64,000 bases of DNA from Diprion similis (taxonomy: Eukaryota; Arthropoda; Insecta; Hymenoptera; Diprionidae). The stretch spans positions 7,116,501 to 7,180,500 of the forward strand of contig NC_060107.1 in NCBI RefSeq assembly GCF_021155765.1. Direction: 5' to 3'. This document shows, in pieces, positions 27,944 through 40,968 of the stretch. Each line of letters begins with the position of its first letter. Positions within the stretch are counted from its first letter, which is position 1. Position numbers and translations under genes: made by a program. The notes beneath the pieces were generated by a model. It did not search any database and was not told the origin of the DNA. It saw only the letters and a list, made by a program, of their open reading frames with translations.

Positions 27944-28887
27944 AATCTTTATATCAACGCAATGTTATATTACCATTATGACTTTCATCCTCAAGAATCC
28001 AATAAGTGTCTTTAAAATTTGACCGCGTGAATGTGCGTGGACTTGATACTGCGCAGTTCTAAGGACATTTCTTCATGTAGTTGCATTTCTATTGTTACAT
28101 ACACAGCTTTCTTCATTTGCAATTTGAGATAATAATTTCCAAGTCGTACAGATGTTTCGTTATTGCAGATATTACAACGATCTGAGCTGTAATTATCGTA
28201 AGGTGATAAGGTAAAAGATGGGTATAAAATGAATAACGAAGGTAGTGCTGATATAGTTATAGATATTTTATTGATTACAATTAATGTATGTACTAAATGA
28301 TTCATCGTAGATTCACATATTTTTTTTCATCATTGTAATTTTAACCAACAGTAGAATGAATTATATCGACTTAATTTACATAAAAAGACGGTTCAGTACT
28401 TTCGCTACATAACAGTAATTTTCTACCCAAGGACAGTTGGTTGAACCGAAGACACGCACTTTAGAAGACTTAAACTTAAACGAAACACCTAGAAAGGAGA
28501 AATTCGCGATGCTTGCAGCATAACTTACAAACCTTGTATACCTCCAAAGATCAGAAACTGGATTCACGCCCGATTACTATCGAAGGCTAACACCATTTAG
28601 GTTCTTTTGAGCAATCAATGATTTAACCCTCAGTATTTTTTTCGATGTGCCTTACTCCTGTCTTTAACCAGATACTTCCTTCTGTCGCTCTTAAGAACAA
28701 TCGTTTATGATCAAACACGGCACAATTTTTCCCACCAACTTACATCTTATACATGTCTTATGGAGTAGCCGAACTAGTAACATATTAATATAGATATTTC
28801 ACTGGATATACATACAAAATTTCGTTTATACCCATTCTAGCATTTATTAGCTACACTGACACATCGCTCGTCAAAATTTACTTTCAC
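27944..28887. other. Gap containing the 3' flank of the Pep-like gene
   Basis: About 940 bases of AT-rich DNA next to the Pep-like stop codon, most likely its 3' UTR. Two minus-strand ORFs of 60-100 codons (28012-28305 and 28376-28567) have no family features and are treated as chance. Confidence 0.5.
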
Positions 28888-31800
28888 TTATTTTTCTACC
28901 TTTTCGAGTTTTACCTTTGTTTCGGACTTTTTAGCCGTTATTATTTCTTTCTCGTCTCCCTCTTTTTCATTAGCTTCCCTTTCCCGTTCTTTCTCCTTAC
29001 TGTGTAATTTTTTTTCGGAATTACGGAAACGGTCGTATCGCGAATCTTCGTCGTCACTTGATTTCGTCCCGGGTTCAACTTCTTGCAAAATGTCACCTAA
29101 ATCTTTGTCAACGTCGTCCCAAATCTTGTCTGTGCTGTCCCCTTGGTATTCATCGTCGTCGTCCTCTTCACCCGCCACATCTTTGTCAACTACTTTAGCG
29201 GTTTTTTCCATGTCAGCAGATCCTCTGTGATCAGGTTTAGCTCCGTCGGCATTTATCGCATTACCCGGAGATACGGCATTTGCACCGGTAGCCGAAGGTG
29301 CCGTAGCATTATTTGCAGTTTCACTTTTAACGCCTTCAGTAGATGTCGACGTGTTTGAAGTTAAACTCACATTGACAGAAGAGGAAGTTTGTAGATGAAT
29401 CCGTTCCGCCTGACGTCGTAATGCTTTGTCGTCATTATCACGAACGTACCTGAACATAATTACGCACATTTATATAAAGATATTGTCAAATTTTTCTGCA
29501 TGAGATTGTATACCTAAAATGGTATACTCAATAATTTTCAGTCTGATTCAGATAGAAATTCGATAATATTTCATGAGATTTGCACATAAATTAGGAGTCA
29601 ATTCAAACGATCTTGAAGAATTGACCACCCTCCGCTTAGCTTTCATGCTACTGTTAAATAGATTTTTTTTTTAAATTAGAAGATCTCATTACATAATTTT
29701 CAACAAAACTATACCAATAATCACTTGACAGTACTTTACAAACCGAAGCGGATTTCCAATTTTTTAAATAGCAATAAAATAAACTATGTGTACACAGCTG
29801 TGGTTATTCATGTATTGATTGTTAAAATCGTTTCTATGTTAAAGAAATACTGAAATTTTTCCCTTCCATTTTGCATTATAATCAAATAGTCATTATTCAG
29901 GCACAAGCCTAATTGATTTTATTCGTTCAACAACATTTTTAACAACTCACCCTCTCATTCTGACTAGTTGAAATAAATCTATATCAACTTGTGCAGATGT
30001 ATAACTATATATGAATATAATATGTATGAATCTATGTATTTATACGTGTGGGAAAATGGTAATTAAATCTTTGAGGTGTACCGCTTTAAGTGACTTCGCG
30101 TGGAGCAATGAAGCGCAACAGCTTGCTCTCCGTTGTCGCTTCGTGGCAAGTAAACTTTGCATAATTCACAAAATTGCACTTCGACTCGCTTTATGTATTC
30201 AGCTCCAACTTTAATCATCTGCTTGTTCTTGGGTTTCTTTTCACCATCTCCGACTGCTTCGCCCTCTGGTTTTTCTTTTTTCTTTTTTTCCGCAGCTTCT
30301 TCGTTTTCTTCAGCTGTTTCAAATGTATATTAATAGAAAATGAAAACTCTGATCAAAGTTAGCTATGTATTTGATCATGCAATCGAATCTCACCATCTAC
30401 GTCTCCGACTGAATCTAATGTCATGAAGTTGTCCAAGTTGACTTCCTTATCATCGTCATCAGGACCACTGGACTCTCCTTCTCCCTCGGCAGCATCCACA
30501 CCTCCATTACCAATTCTTTCGTCTAGAACACTCTTTCTCTGAAATTGATAACAGACCGTTGTGAATTAGGAATCATTACTCCATTTAACCAGACGGAGTT
30601 TTACGGATTTACTCAGATATTAGAGATATTATTATTGTATATTGGCGAAATTACCAATTTAGACATGATCTTTAAGCACATGAATATCGTACCTTGATGT
30701 GGTCGAGGGTGCAAACGTGACTTTCGTAAAGCATAGGTGATCGGAACTGGATCCTGCAAACGCGGCAAAACGGTGTTAGAAAACTCTTCATTTGACGATG
30801 AGAATCTGACAACTGATGCACCGCCTTCAGCGATCGATAATTCAGTTTACAAATCGGACAGAACATCGTCCTCGAAGGCAAAGTTCCGCGTTGCGCGTCC
30901 CTCGCTTCTACACGCCGTTGTTCCTGTCGCTGGATAACACGCATTCGAGCTAGTGCGGCCTTATGTCGAGCAGCAACGCGTCGCATGGCCGCATTATGGC
31001 GCCCGGAGTAGAGATGGAGAGAATATTCCTTGAAAGTTATGCTGCGATGAGCACAATGTGGACAGTTTAACTTGATGAACCGCCTTCCGTCTGCACGTCG
31101 AACAGGTTCGTCTGTGGCAACCCCTCGTCCATGACCTTCCTTGTCTTCCTCATCACCCTCATCATCCTCTACTTCGTCTTGTTCTTCCTGCTATATTTCA
31201 GTGGACAATACTTCATTAATTAGAACGTTTGGGTCAGATTTAAGATCACTGCACCGCTAATTTGTTTGGGCTGTTGTAAAGTCAGTATAGCGAACTCTCA
31301 AAGTGAGGGGTATACAAATCGTCAACTTATCATAAACATATTCAGGTTATCTAAGTTTATTATTTTATTGCAAGTAAGTTACCTGATGCTTTCCATCATC
31401 ATCATCCTCCTTTTCCTCTTCTTCTTCTTTATCCTCCTCATCTTCGGTGTTTGGTCTCTCTCTTTCTCGGTCCAGTTTCTCCTTTTTTCTCTTCTCTTCT
31501 TTTTTCTTCTTTTCCTCTGCCTCTTCTTCCTCATCTTCATCATGTTCCGGATTCTGTGTACAAATTTTCATGTCAAAAATGAAACTGATGATTTGTCAAA
31601 AGTTTGGTAACGATCCACTCAATTCACTTATCATCATTTTTGGCACATTTTTACTTTACCTTTTCATCGTCGTCCCAGTTGCTCTTGTCGTCATCATCAT
31701 CGTCATCGTCTGAGAATGCGGCATTGATAGCTTTGGCCATCTCTCTGTCCTTGTCCTTAACACTGGAGCCCACCGAAGAATCCTTTTTACCTCCGGAAAC

Positions 31801-34800
31801 CCTAGTAGTACCGCTACTAATGGCACAGCAATTTTTCATTGTCATTTAAATTACTCTTTTTTGTTAACGTTTTTTTCTCGTCATCTTTCTCATGCTCAAT
31901 AATCAAAATTTATTCTTTGCTGTTGCGGGACAGCTAACATCGCGATCTTATGCTTATGCTCTTTCGTTTTCTCCAAATCAAGGCCTTTATTATCGTATCA
32001 TATTATTAATCGTAAGTATTTTTCCATCTTCTTTTGTACATGTTTTGAACTTAATACGGCATCACACAGCACGCGTTCGTTTGAGAGCATATCGTCACAG
32101 AATCGAATCCGAGGTAAAATATAATTTCGTAATAATGACGCTCGTTCTAAGTCTTCAATTGTATGTACTAACAAACTTTTATTTTCGTTAAACATCGTTG
32201 ATGAAAGAAAAAGAGTTGTCGTTATATTATTTTGGGTTTTGTTTTTTTCGTGAAAAATGAGCTATCACATTTCAATGGTAAGTTGATCTAGCTAGTTGAA
32301 CGTTGCATAGATGTACTCAAGTCATTTGATTAATTTTGTTGTCAAATTCGTTTTTATAACGAAATTAAAATTAATTCATCTCTCAGTAGGAATTCTATTT
32401 CATTTCGTTCCTGCATCAATTTTTTTTTTTTTGCTTTCTACAGTCTATTACATCTATATATCATTGTCGATCGTCATCTCGGATCATCGACCATAAGGTG
32501 CTTTTTCTAGGAAGGACGTAGATCGGTCGATAAATGATTTGGCTAGTTAGTTAAGTTACCTCCTGCGTATCTTTGTCGACGTCATGCGGACTCGTTGAAT
32601 GTAGTCTCGAGACCTTGATGCCATCAGCTTGCGACGATAATCAAGAGACTGCAGAGTTCGCTTGCGAGCCAAAATTGCATCAGATCTAGAGCTGATACGA
32701 TGAAAGCCCCTACCTCCTCGGGTCGAAATGCGTCCCCTGTATCCACCGGATTGGTGTGATATTCGACCACGACTCGGGGTACTGTATCGCGGCGCTGAAG
32801 GGGGCGGCATCTGGCTCTTTCGAGAGGGTGGCGGAGGTGCATACCCACGCGAGGCTGAATGACGCTCTTCAGATCGATGATACGTCGAGGCTCGATCACT
32901 TGGCCTCTTGCCCCCATCCTCGTATACACTTGACGATGACGATCTCTTGTTGTCATCGTAAGTTGGTGCAGCAGACGAGCCACCGTATGACGATGAGTAC
33001 CTCTGCGAACTCCCACCGCTACCACCTCCCTGCCAAACGAAATTCAATTGTGCTCCACTGCCTCTGCCACTTTTCTTTGTCCTCTCTCCTATCACTGTTT
33101 TTTTTTCTATTCTCCATTTTACTGTATCGGTATTAGTTCATAAAATCTTTTTAGCTATTTTTTTCAGCAGACATGGTTGTATATTGGCTTCTCTCCTTTA
33201 GTTATATTATTATGACAATGCCAATCTTTCCATATTAACCATATTTAAATCCGATATTTTCATGTTAACTTCTGTTTACACCTCATCATCCTTTGACCTT
33301 TGATGAAAATATGGCAAAGGATTGTTCCATCTTTTTTTTTTTTTGCCCTGACAGACGAGTAGCTGTGATAAATCTTACCATCCCACATCAATCGCAATGA
33401 TTCCCATCTCTGGGTACCAGTTTTCAATGATCAATACGATATCTGTCCCTGAGAGTATCACAGTATCATGACTACTGAAATTAGTAACTATTCAACAGGA
33501 ATTCAATTTATTTTTCTCTCTCTCACCTTCCAATTTTATTGCAGTGATATGGGAATTGTATGCAGTGTTAAGTTTGTCACGTAATGATAATGCAGCTCCT
33601 TGTAATCATTGGAAAATGAAGTCATTGCTGAATAAAAAATTTCAGTTTTATAATTATTAGTCAGAATAGTATTCATATCACTGATAAGGAAATCGTCCAC
33701 AGATGGATTTTTGCTTCGATTTAGAAAATTTAGCATTTGCAGCTTGTAGGAAGAAAAGATTTAAATGTAAAATTGAAAGGTGAGCGATATATATTTGTAT
33801 AAGAATTTGATATATAATTTTAAAAAATGATACTCATTCAGAATAGATTCGTTATTTATCGACGTTTAATCAATTTCCTGTAGGATCCATTACGCATTGA
33901 TGTCTGCAGCATATTGCTTGATATTGACTAAGTGATTTTTTGTTATACCTTGCCGATCAATTCCAGCTGACACTTTTCGATGCCATGGTATCGTCTTATG
34001 GCATCAACAATCTACGATACAATTGGCGTTATTTGAAACTGTTTATTTTTACAGGTATCTATTCATGTGGATAATAACATGACTGCTGCTAGGCAATTCA
34101 GCTCTCAATGCATTGCAGTCGTAGATTAGAGGGTACCGTGATTCGTAAGTTGTTCATGTAGACATATAGCATCATTTAACTTTTGTTGATTTGCCGCATT
34201 CTGCGAGCAATCTCCCAACACAAAAACAATTCACATTCGAGCAGCGGTTGGCTCGTCGCTTGAAAGGAAAGCACCAGTACTAATAAGTCTTTGGTCAGCA
34301 TTCATCGCCTGACTAATGGCTGAGTGCACTCAGTATCATTTATATTATAATTACAATTAATGAATTTTGTAATGGAATCTATCACTACAAGTTACTAAAA
34401 CTTTGTCTGATTTTCATACCTACAGGGTGTTCAACAAAATTTATATGGGATAAATACATCCAGCTTTTACAAGTATTATTGTCTGGAATGGCTAAATTGT
34501 ATAGTAAGTAAATCATTTGAAAATCCAATTAAAATAAATTTATACTAATGCTGTTATTTTGGTTTTATCAAAACAAGAACCCGTCATATACATTAACGAA
34601 AATTGTCGAAGCTGAAAGAAATGAATATCACACTCGGTAATGTCAAATTCTAATATATCTGGATGCCATTTGAGCAATCAATGATTTTGAAGTCATTTTA
34701 AGAGCTCTTGAAATTTCAGATTGCTGTACACCCTGTTTTGCCATCTTGTCGTTACCTCTTCGGTTTAGTCCGTCATGTTTATAATGAAATTTTGTTTGCA

Positions 34801-36212
34801 TTTCACGAATTATCTGAAGCCTTGTCAACCAAGCATTAGGAAATATTTTCTTCATATTTCCACAGTCAGTCTAAATCATTTTAATGCTACATCAAAATCT
34901 CGACAGATGAATGATAAAAATAATTGCATCTTCAATTCCTGCGAGTGTAGAATAAACGAGTATTATCCAAAACTGTTTTCAAATATGTCATGTAAAACTG
35001 ACGGTAGAAAGTGCACTCGAACCACATGATTTGACAAATCTCTATCAACGTTTGGTATATCTTCCCAAAATGTTACATAATGCAATAAAATTTACATACC
35101 TGATACGAATCAGTCCTCAGTCTTTTACGATTGGATTCGCTCGACGATCTATGTTCATCTCTGCCAGAATAAGAGTCCTATTGAGAAGCAATTGCATCAA
35201 TTGACAAACTTTCATACTTTTTAAGCTGTAATGTAAGAACACTGATATGTGAGAATTTTAATGGATGTGCAAAACACAAATTACAGGTATTGCCTCGCAA
35301 TGCCAATTCCCGAGACGAAAGAAAGTAGTCATTCACAACAGTGGATATGCAATCCGATCTAAATAGATTCGAATCTATTTACCAACATCAATTGGCAATA
35401 CTTGAAATCTAAATGAATCCAATAATCAAGAAACCAAACATAGCAGTTTCCTTAATGTAATCTAGAAGCACTTACACGACTGCTTCGCTTGTAGCTGTTA
35501 GAATTATCGCCTCTTCCTCCCCGGCTTGAGTATCGCTCAGATCCTCCACCTTTGACAAGTAATAAAAGAACGTATTAAACATAATGAAATAGTACGAAAC
35601 ATCTTCGTCATTTAGTGATGTCTAGTTTACTAACCAGAGGCATATTTTGATCTTGAATCATAACTTGGAGTGGAGTAATTGAATCTTCCTCTGGATGTGG
35701 AATAGCCTCCACCTCCTCTGCTTCCCATCCCTGTCGTTGAACCTCCGCCCCAATCTCCTCCACCCCCACGTCCTCGATACGAACTACCGCCGCGCGAACT
35801 GAAGCCTCTTCCTCTTGAGCTCATGCTTGAACTATCGGGATAAATGGTAGATAAGATAAATTTATGCGCGGCTTTAATTTTTCCTTTGGAAGGTTCATTG
35901 TTCTCTTTTCCATTCTCTAATACTTTTCCTCTCACCCAGTACGGTTATTATTATGATTGTGATGCTTTTCGATGTTAAAAGTCTTGATCAGAGTCGAAAG
36001 AGAATAGTTTTTGTCAAGGTTTAAGCATGAATCCATTGATGCTGTTACGCCTCATTTATTGTTAGATATGTGTAATGAATGGTGTTGAAGTGGATTGATT
36101 ATATTGATTATACCTCATGGACGAGGTGTGAAATTAATTTTTTCCTTTCTTTTTCTGTTTGTTTTCGTATTTAGAATATTACTAACCTATATTTGTTGTA
36201 TCCGTAACTCAT
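28888..36212 (-). CDS. Pep: C2H2 zinc-finger RNA/chromatin protein, Pep (ecdysone puff) type
   Basis: Resembles zinc finger protein on ecdysone puffs, a nuclear protein associated with nascent RNP on active genes (ZNF326/CIZ1-related). Eleven exons: 36212-36187, 35831-35635, 35549-35476, 35177-35100, 33029-32560, 31816-31660, 31553-31383, 31190-30693, 30538-30394, 30313-30082 and 29449-28888. All phases fit, giving about 869 residues. The N-terminus is RGG/GGS-rich (SSRGRGFSSRGGSSYRGRG), followed by a Pro/Ser/Arg region and long acidic tracts (DDDDDDDD, EEEEE). Three matrin-type fingers follow in exon 8: C434/C437/H450/H456, C502/C505/H516/H522 and C533/C536/H549/H555. A fourth, CELCKVYL...HCSTRSHLKRYV, spans exons 10-11. 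The tail is Ser/Thr then Lys/Glu-rich. The 2-kb intron 33030-35099 joins in phase 0 and could hide an alternative exon. The family call rests on finger arrangement and composition. Confidence 0.8.
34643..34855 (-). pseudogene. Possible degenerate transposase helix-turn-helix fragment
   Basis: Inside an intron of the Pep-like gene, a 70-codon ORF reads MKKIFPNAWLTRLQ and then KMAKQGVQQSEISRALKMTS. The second part resembles the first helix-turn-helix of Tc1/mariner-type transposases (spaced Ser-Glu-Ile-Ser-Arg-Ala-Leu). No catalytic domain or terminal repeats are seen nearby. It may be an eroded remnant or coincidence. Confidence 0.2.
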
Positions 36213-38284
36213 GATTACAGCTTACCGACGATGACCCGAAAGAGTCTACGGATAAAATAGTATAAATGTTACACAACGATACAGAGATACCGATGTAGAG
36301 TTACTTCGACGAAACTGTAGCTTGTCGTTGGGTCGTTTGAACGGAAGGAATTCGATAGGATTTTGTCGGCTGAGCGGAAAAAAACAAAATTTAGCCTGGT
36401 ACGCGTAAAGGCGGATGGGATGTCAGCATTTATTACATCCGAACGTTAATCAACATCGAAAACCGGGTAATTTTTTTTTGCCGATAAAATTGATAGTAAT
36501 ATCACTCCTTATACGCATATACAGGAAAATCGATAGTTTTTCTTACGCATACACACACTGGCGTTATCTAGCGAGGTAGTGAATGCGAAATTTTTTTCTT
36601 TCGCTGTAAACAAATTTCATGGAATATGTATAAAGTTTTTTTTCTATCAACAGACATAAATCGTGAGTGGAAATGACGCTTACCAAGTAGATATGTTAAA
36701 CTTCGGTACTTCTAGTATGTAGAAGTATAGAAACTTAATTGTTAATTATTGCAAATGACGCGCTTCCTCGTCGAAATATCTTTCTGTGTGCACGAGATAC
36801 TCGATGGATGTAAAATGGTGGAATCCGCGGCAGATGCGGCGTCGGGTGTGAAAAGGATATGGAATCGGTTAGATAGACGACGGAACGGAATTTAAACCGG
36901 AAACACGATCCTCTACATTCTTATGCTTCCCGGTATTCGAATCAAATTTTCGTTATTCTTCCGTCAAACGGTGACTGAGGAATCGTGAAGAATATATCAA
37001 AATAACCAAATGAAACTGCATCACTTATCTTTTCTTCAGTCCTTGCAAATAGTTTTCTTGATCTGTTTCTACAGTTTCTCATTAAACACACGATGTTGCA
37101 TTGAAATACATCTTACATTTATTTTTACATTCTTGTTTTTATTATTTCGTTTTTCCCCATCATTTTAATTTCATTCTTCAATTTAGCGGTATGCAATGCA
37201 TGCGTACAAATAGTATCAATCGAAATTAATTCAAAATAGTCGTACTTACGTACAGCGGAAATTGACGGGTCGTATTTGTAAATCGTCAATACAAAATTTG
37301 ACCGCAGCAATTGTACGGAACAATTAACTCCTGTTCATTCAATTTTAATACGCATAAATTCATTAAAATGAATTCTCTGCAAAATGGTGAAAATATTTCT
37401 AGGGTTGAAAAATAAAAGAAAATCATCAGCAATAAAAGAGGTGACGCATTTTCCTCTTTCAAATAGGTCACGTCGAATTGGTTTTTTATTATTCATTTAT
37501 TAAGAAACCATCAGTTCTTCACGTTTTGTAGATATAATAATGTGTCGTATGTATTCTATATTGAGTACGTAAGTACCAACAAATCACCATAATTAGTCGA
37601 CTTTGTAAATCAAATCTCAAACGATGAGCTAGTTTACCGGCAACGGATTGGATTCATTCAGTTGAAACGATCATAATTTATTACCAAAATTGTTTTTTTC
37701 CAACTATCGATTTTAATGATGAAAGTCAAGATGTTGCTGATGTAGTTGTCTGTTTTCGCGATAATCAACGACTGTTTTATTCGGGGGTAACACTTGGTTG
37801 AATCGATATATTCATATCGCTTCAATAAAAACAGGATTAGAGATATATACTTTCTTTCTCAGGGATGATGTTTTGTATTGTTTTGTCTGTGAGGTGGTTG
37901 TAATACAATTTGAGTAAATTCACCGTTATGTTGTTCAATTTCGATGGTTATAAAAATGCAAATGACACCAAAAGTACATGGGAAGCAAGTATTAAACTCA
38001 ATAACGTATTTTGTATGTCGATTCGTACGTGCCTAGCAACATTCGAAGTGCAAATCATACCTATTGAGAATAATTTGAGAAAAAAAATTGTTTTTCTTTC
38101 GCTTTCGTGAGTTGAAACATGATCGTCTAGACCAAACTCGAATTAGTAATCAGTAGGTGAATGGAGTTAATTCGTTTAATATTTAACGACAGCATCTAAT
38201 CATTAATCGTAGTAATCGGTAGTAGCAATTATAATAATGGTAATATTAATAGATTTTGCTTATACAAATTTTTAATAAATAGGG
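36213..38284. other. Upstream of the Pep-like gene and 3' flank of Rpn6
   Basis: About 2.1 kb between two minus-strand genes. The part next to 36212 should be the Pep-like promoter and 5' UTR. The part next to 38285 is the Rpn6 3' UTR. The rest is AT-rich with only short ORFs on either strand, none recognisable. No RNA gene is seen. Confidence 0.5.
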
Positions 38285-39994
38285 CTAGGTGAGTTTCTTA
38301 GCTTTCTGGTACAAAGTATCGACTACTTTGCCCATGCTATGTAGCGTGTCCAGAGCAATCTCGTACGTTTTGTCTCTTGGCGTATCTTCAAAAACGATCA
38401 AGACACCTTCTCCTTGATCCAACACGCCTCTCAATTTCTTGTCCAATATCATTTGTGACAGTTTCTTTTCTACTTGAGCCAATGGCAGTGATATACACGA
38501 AGCTATGTGACCCACCTATTTAAATGAATAAATTTATTAATTAGTCGTGATAAGAAATGGTTTGATTAATAAAACATCGACATTAACCTGCACACGTGAG
38601 TAGGGCTCGACAAGACGACAAAGATTTTGTTCAAGCATAGCATCGTAGAGGGATCCTAAGTGCGCTCTGACAATAACATCTTCCTCAAGTTGTTGTTTGT
38701 AGTCTTTAACAGCAATCTGAAACTCTGCCAATGATCGTCGATGGCTAGCTTCGGCAACAGCTCGCATAGCGTCAAGATCACGACCGGCATATTTAACGGC
38801 CAGTTTACCGGACATTATTGATTGAACATCTTCTGGGGTGCGTAACATTATTTTTGACAAAAGCATGTATTTTAGGGCTGTCAAAGCTTTGGGACACTCA
38901 ACACTGTCATATCTGAAATTAAATAATTATACATCTACATTTTGTTCTCTGCAAGCAAACAAAGAACTAGAAAATAATGAAGGCAAACAAGGAAAATCTT
39001 ATTCAACAGTCTCTGTTTTACATAAAAAATTTCTTTGTTTACCGCAATGTTTTTCAAATAGCTACTTGAGATACTCAATGAATCAACTCTATCGTTTTGT
39101 GTTGTTTCAAGCTTTAATGGACCCAATGCTTCTTGGGCACCGAAGTTAGCACGAATTGAATATATGTGAATACAAAAACTATTTATACCCTTCAAAAGCT
39201 TCGTAAAAGTATGAGTAGGCAGTCTTGAAATCTCGCTCATCAGCAGCGTGCAATATCCCAGACTGTAGGTCTAAAGCGGCTTGCATTTTTGGCGGACAAT
39301 AGATGGCATTTGCGGTTGTTCTCGCACTTGTTAACGCTGCCCTGGCTTTAGCCAGATTACTAAGTGCATGATAGGTTTTACTTTCGAGCAGTTGGACCTC
39401 GACAAGAAGCTGTTTGTCGTCAAGTTTTTTCAGCTCTTTAAGAAGGGCTGAACCAAGTTGAAGGGCTTCGCCGAACATCCCGGTGTCGAAATAAAGCGCT
39501 ACTAGTCGTGCCTCTAGAGATTGCCTCAAAAACGTTCTCCGCTCTTCTTTTGCCCATTCTATACACTCTTTGCATAATTGTACCTGAAAAAATGAAAATT
39601 TATCGTGCTGGGTTTGGGACAAATTGGGAAACTGAAAAGTTCAGGCGCTTCGAATTTGAGAACTGACGCATACCTCGATACCAATACCAGCTTCCAAGTC
39701 GAGGAAAAAATCTACCAGAGACCGAACTAGCTTAGCTGCCTTTGCCTTGCTGATGAGGCTGAGGAAGGGTCGGGTGGCTTTAATCAGGTCTGCCAATTCC
39801 TTGGCCTTGCCCTCCTTTTTGTAAAGTTCACCCAGGTGAAGGATGCCTTGTTCCTTCACTCTAATATTGTCCTCGTCATCTTCGGCGATCCCGATACTCG
39901 GGTCTGAGACAATCTCGTTGAGGAGCGAAATTCCCTCACTCCTGTTCGTCATAGATACTGCTTGGGCACGTTCGAACAGCATCGCACCTGCCAT
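38285..39994 (-). CDS. Rpn6: 26S proteasome lid subunit Rpn6 / PSMD11
   Basis: Non-ATPase subunit that clamps the lid to the base and core of the 26S proteasome. Four exons: 39994-39674, 39583-39189, 38912-38588 and 38515-38285. All phases fit and give 423 residues, the family length. The N-terminal TPR-like solenoid is clear ([40 protein letters not shown]). The PCI winged-helix domain follows (about 225-390; [40 protein letters not shown]). The C-terminal helix reads [16 protein letters not shown]. The start reads [17 protein letters not shown], the normal N-terminus. The gene is divergent from tra2 with 974 bases between start codons. No oddities. Confidence 0.96.
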
Positions 39995-40968
39995 TTCCGA
40001 ATAGACGGTATATCGTTCACCAAATAATTAAACTACACTCAAAGTCTGATTATCAGATATCATAAGACTTGCGGATGAATGAAATTATCTATTATTCTCC
40101 CTTTGCACACGCACGACCCGCTTTCTGTTTTGTCAGGTTCACACTGCCTTTTCGATTGTCTATCCTACAAGTTCGTGTCATGCTGCTACGCGAGTCAAAT
40201 CAGTAATTATGTTTTTTAGATCTCTATGGCTGTGCAAGAGAATTAAGCCGCGTCCTTACTCGAGTAGTCGAAGCAGCGTCGCATGATCAGCCAATCGGAT
40301 TCCAGGGTCAATCGAAATATTCAACTTTAACCAACCAACAACTACTAACCTCATATTAATTCGTTAAAATATACTAAAAGGTTTCCCTTATGTTTCGTCA
40401 TATTTCCCTGATTCAAGTTAGTTCGTCATACTGCGAAAGAAAAGTGCATATTTTACGTATGCTCGAACTGTAGACTTGATTCTGAAAAATCTTGCAATAA
40501 TCATGATTCAACAAATCCACTATAAATTATTTTTACATATTTCGAAGGTATAGCTACAAGGATATTCGGTACATTGAATTACTTATGTGGTACATTATAC
40601 TGATTCTAGGTAGACTTATAACTAGTTAGATTCATTACTTGATTGATGGACTTTGGTTGGAATAGCAATCTTGTGAATAAACATCATGTGTTTCAGAATA
40701 AAGACAATACGTGTAGTACTTGAATTTTTTGCAAAAATTTCCGAAATGTGTAAACTTTTTAACTCTCATATATACACATACGAATTCTTAGTTACCTAGC
40801 AACGCCGGATGTTGAAAAATTTTCATACACGGTTACCGTTTGTGTATTTCCGCCCGCTGGAATCTGTTCGACGCCATTAGTGACGCGCGGCTCGGCAACA
40901 TTTTAGGCAGTTTACTCTTTAGTTTTTGGTCATTTGTATAGTTATTTTTTAGGTGATAAATCATCACG
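39995..40968. promoter_or_regulatory. Divergent promoter region, Rpn6 / transformer-2
   Basis: 974 bases between the two divergent start codons, holding both promoters. The tra2-proximal part (40850-40900) is relatively CpG-rich. I could not assign core elements or individual factor sites by eye. Confidence 0.5.

Noticed and set aside
31447-31849. Serine-rich plus-strand ORFs
   Set aside because: They are complements of the Asp/Glu-rich exons of the Pep-like gene.
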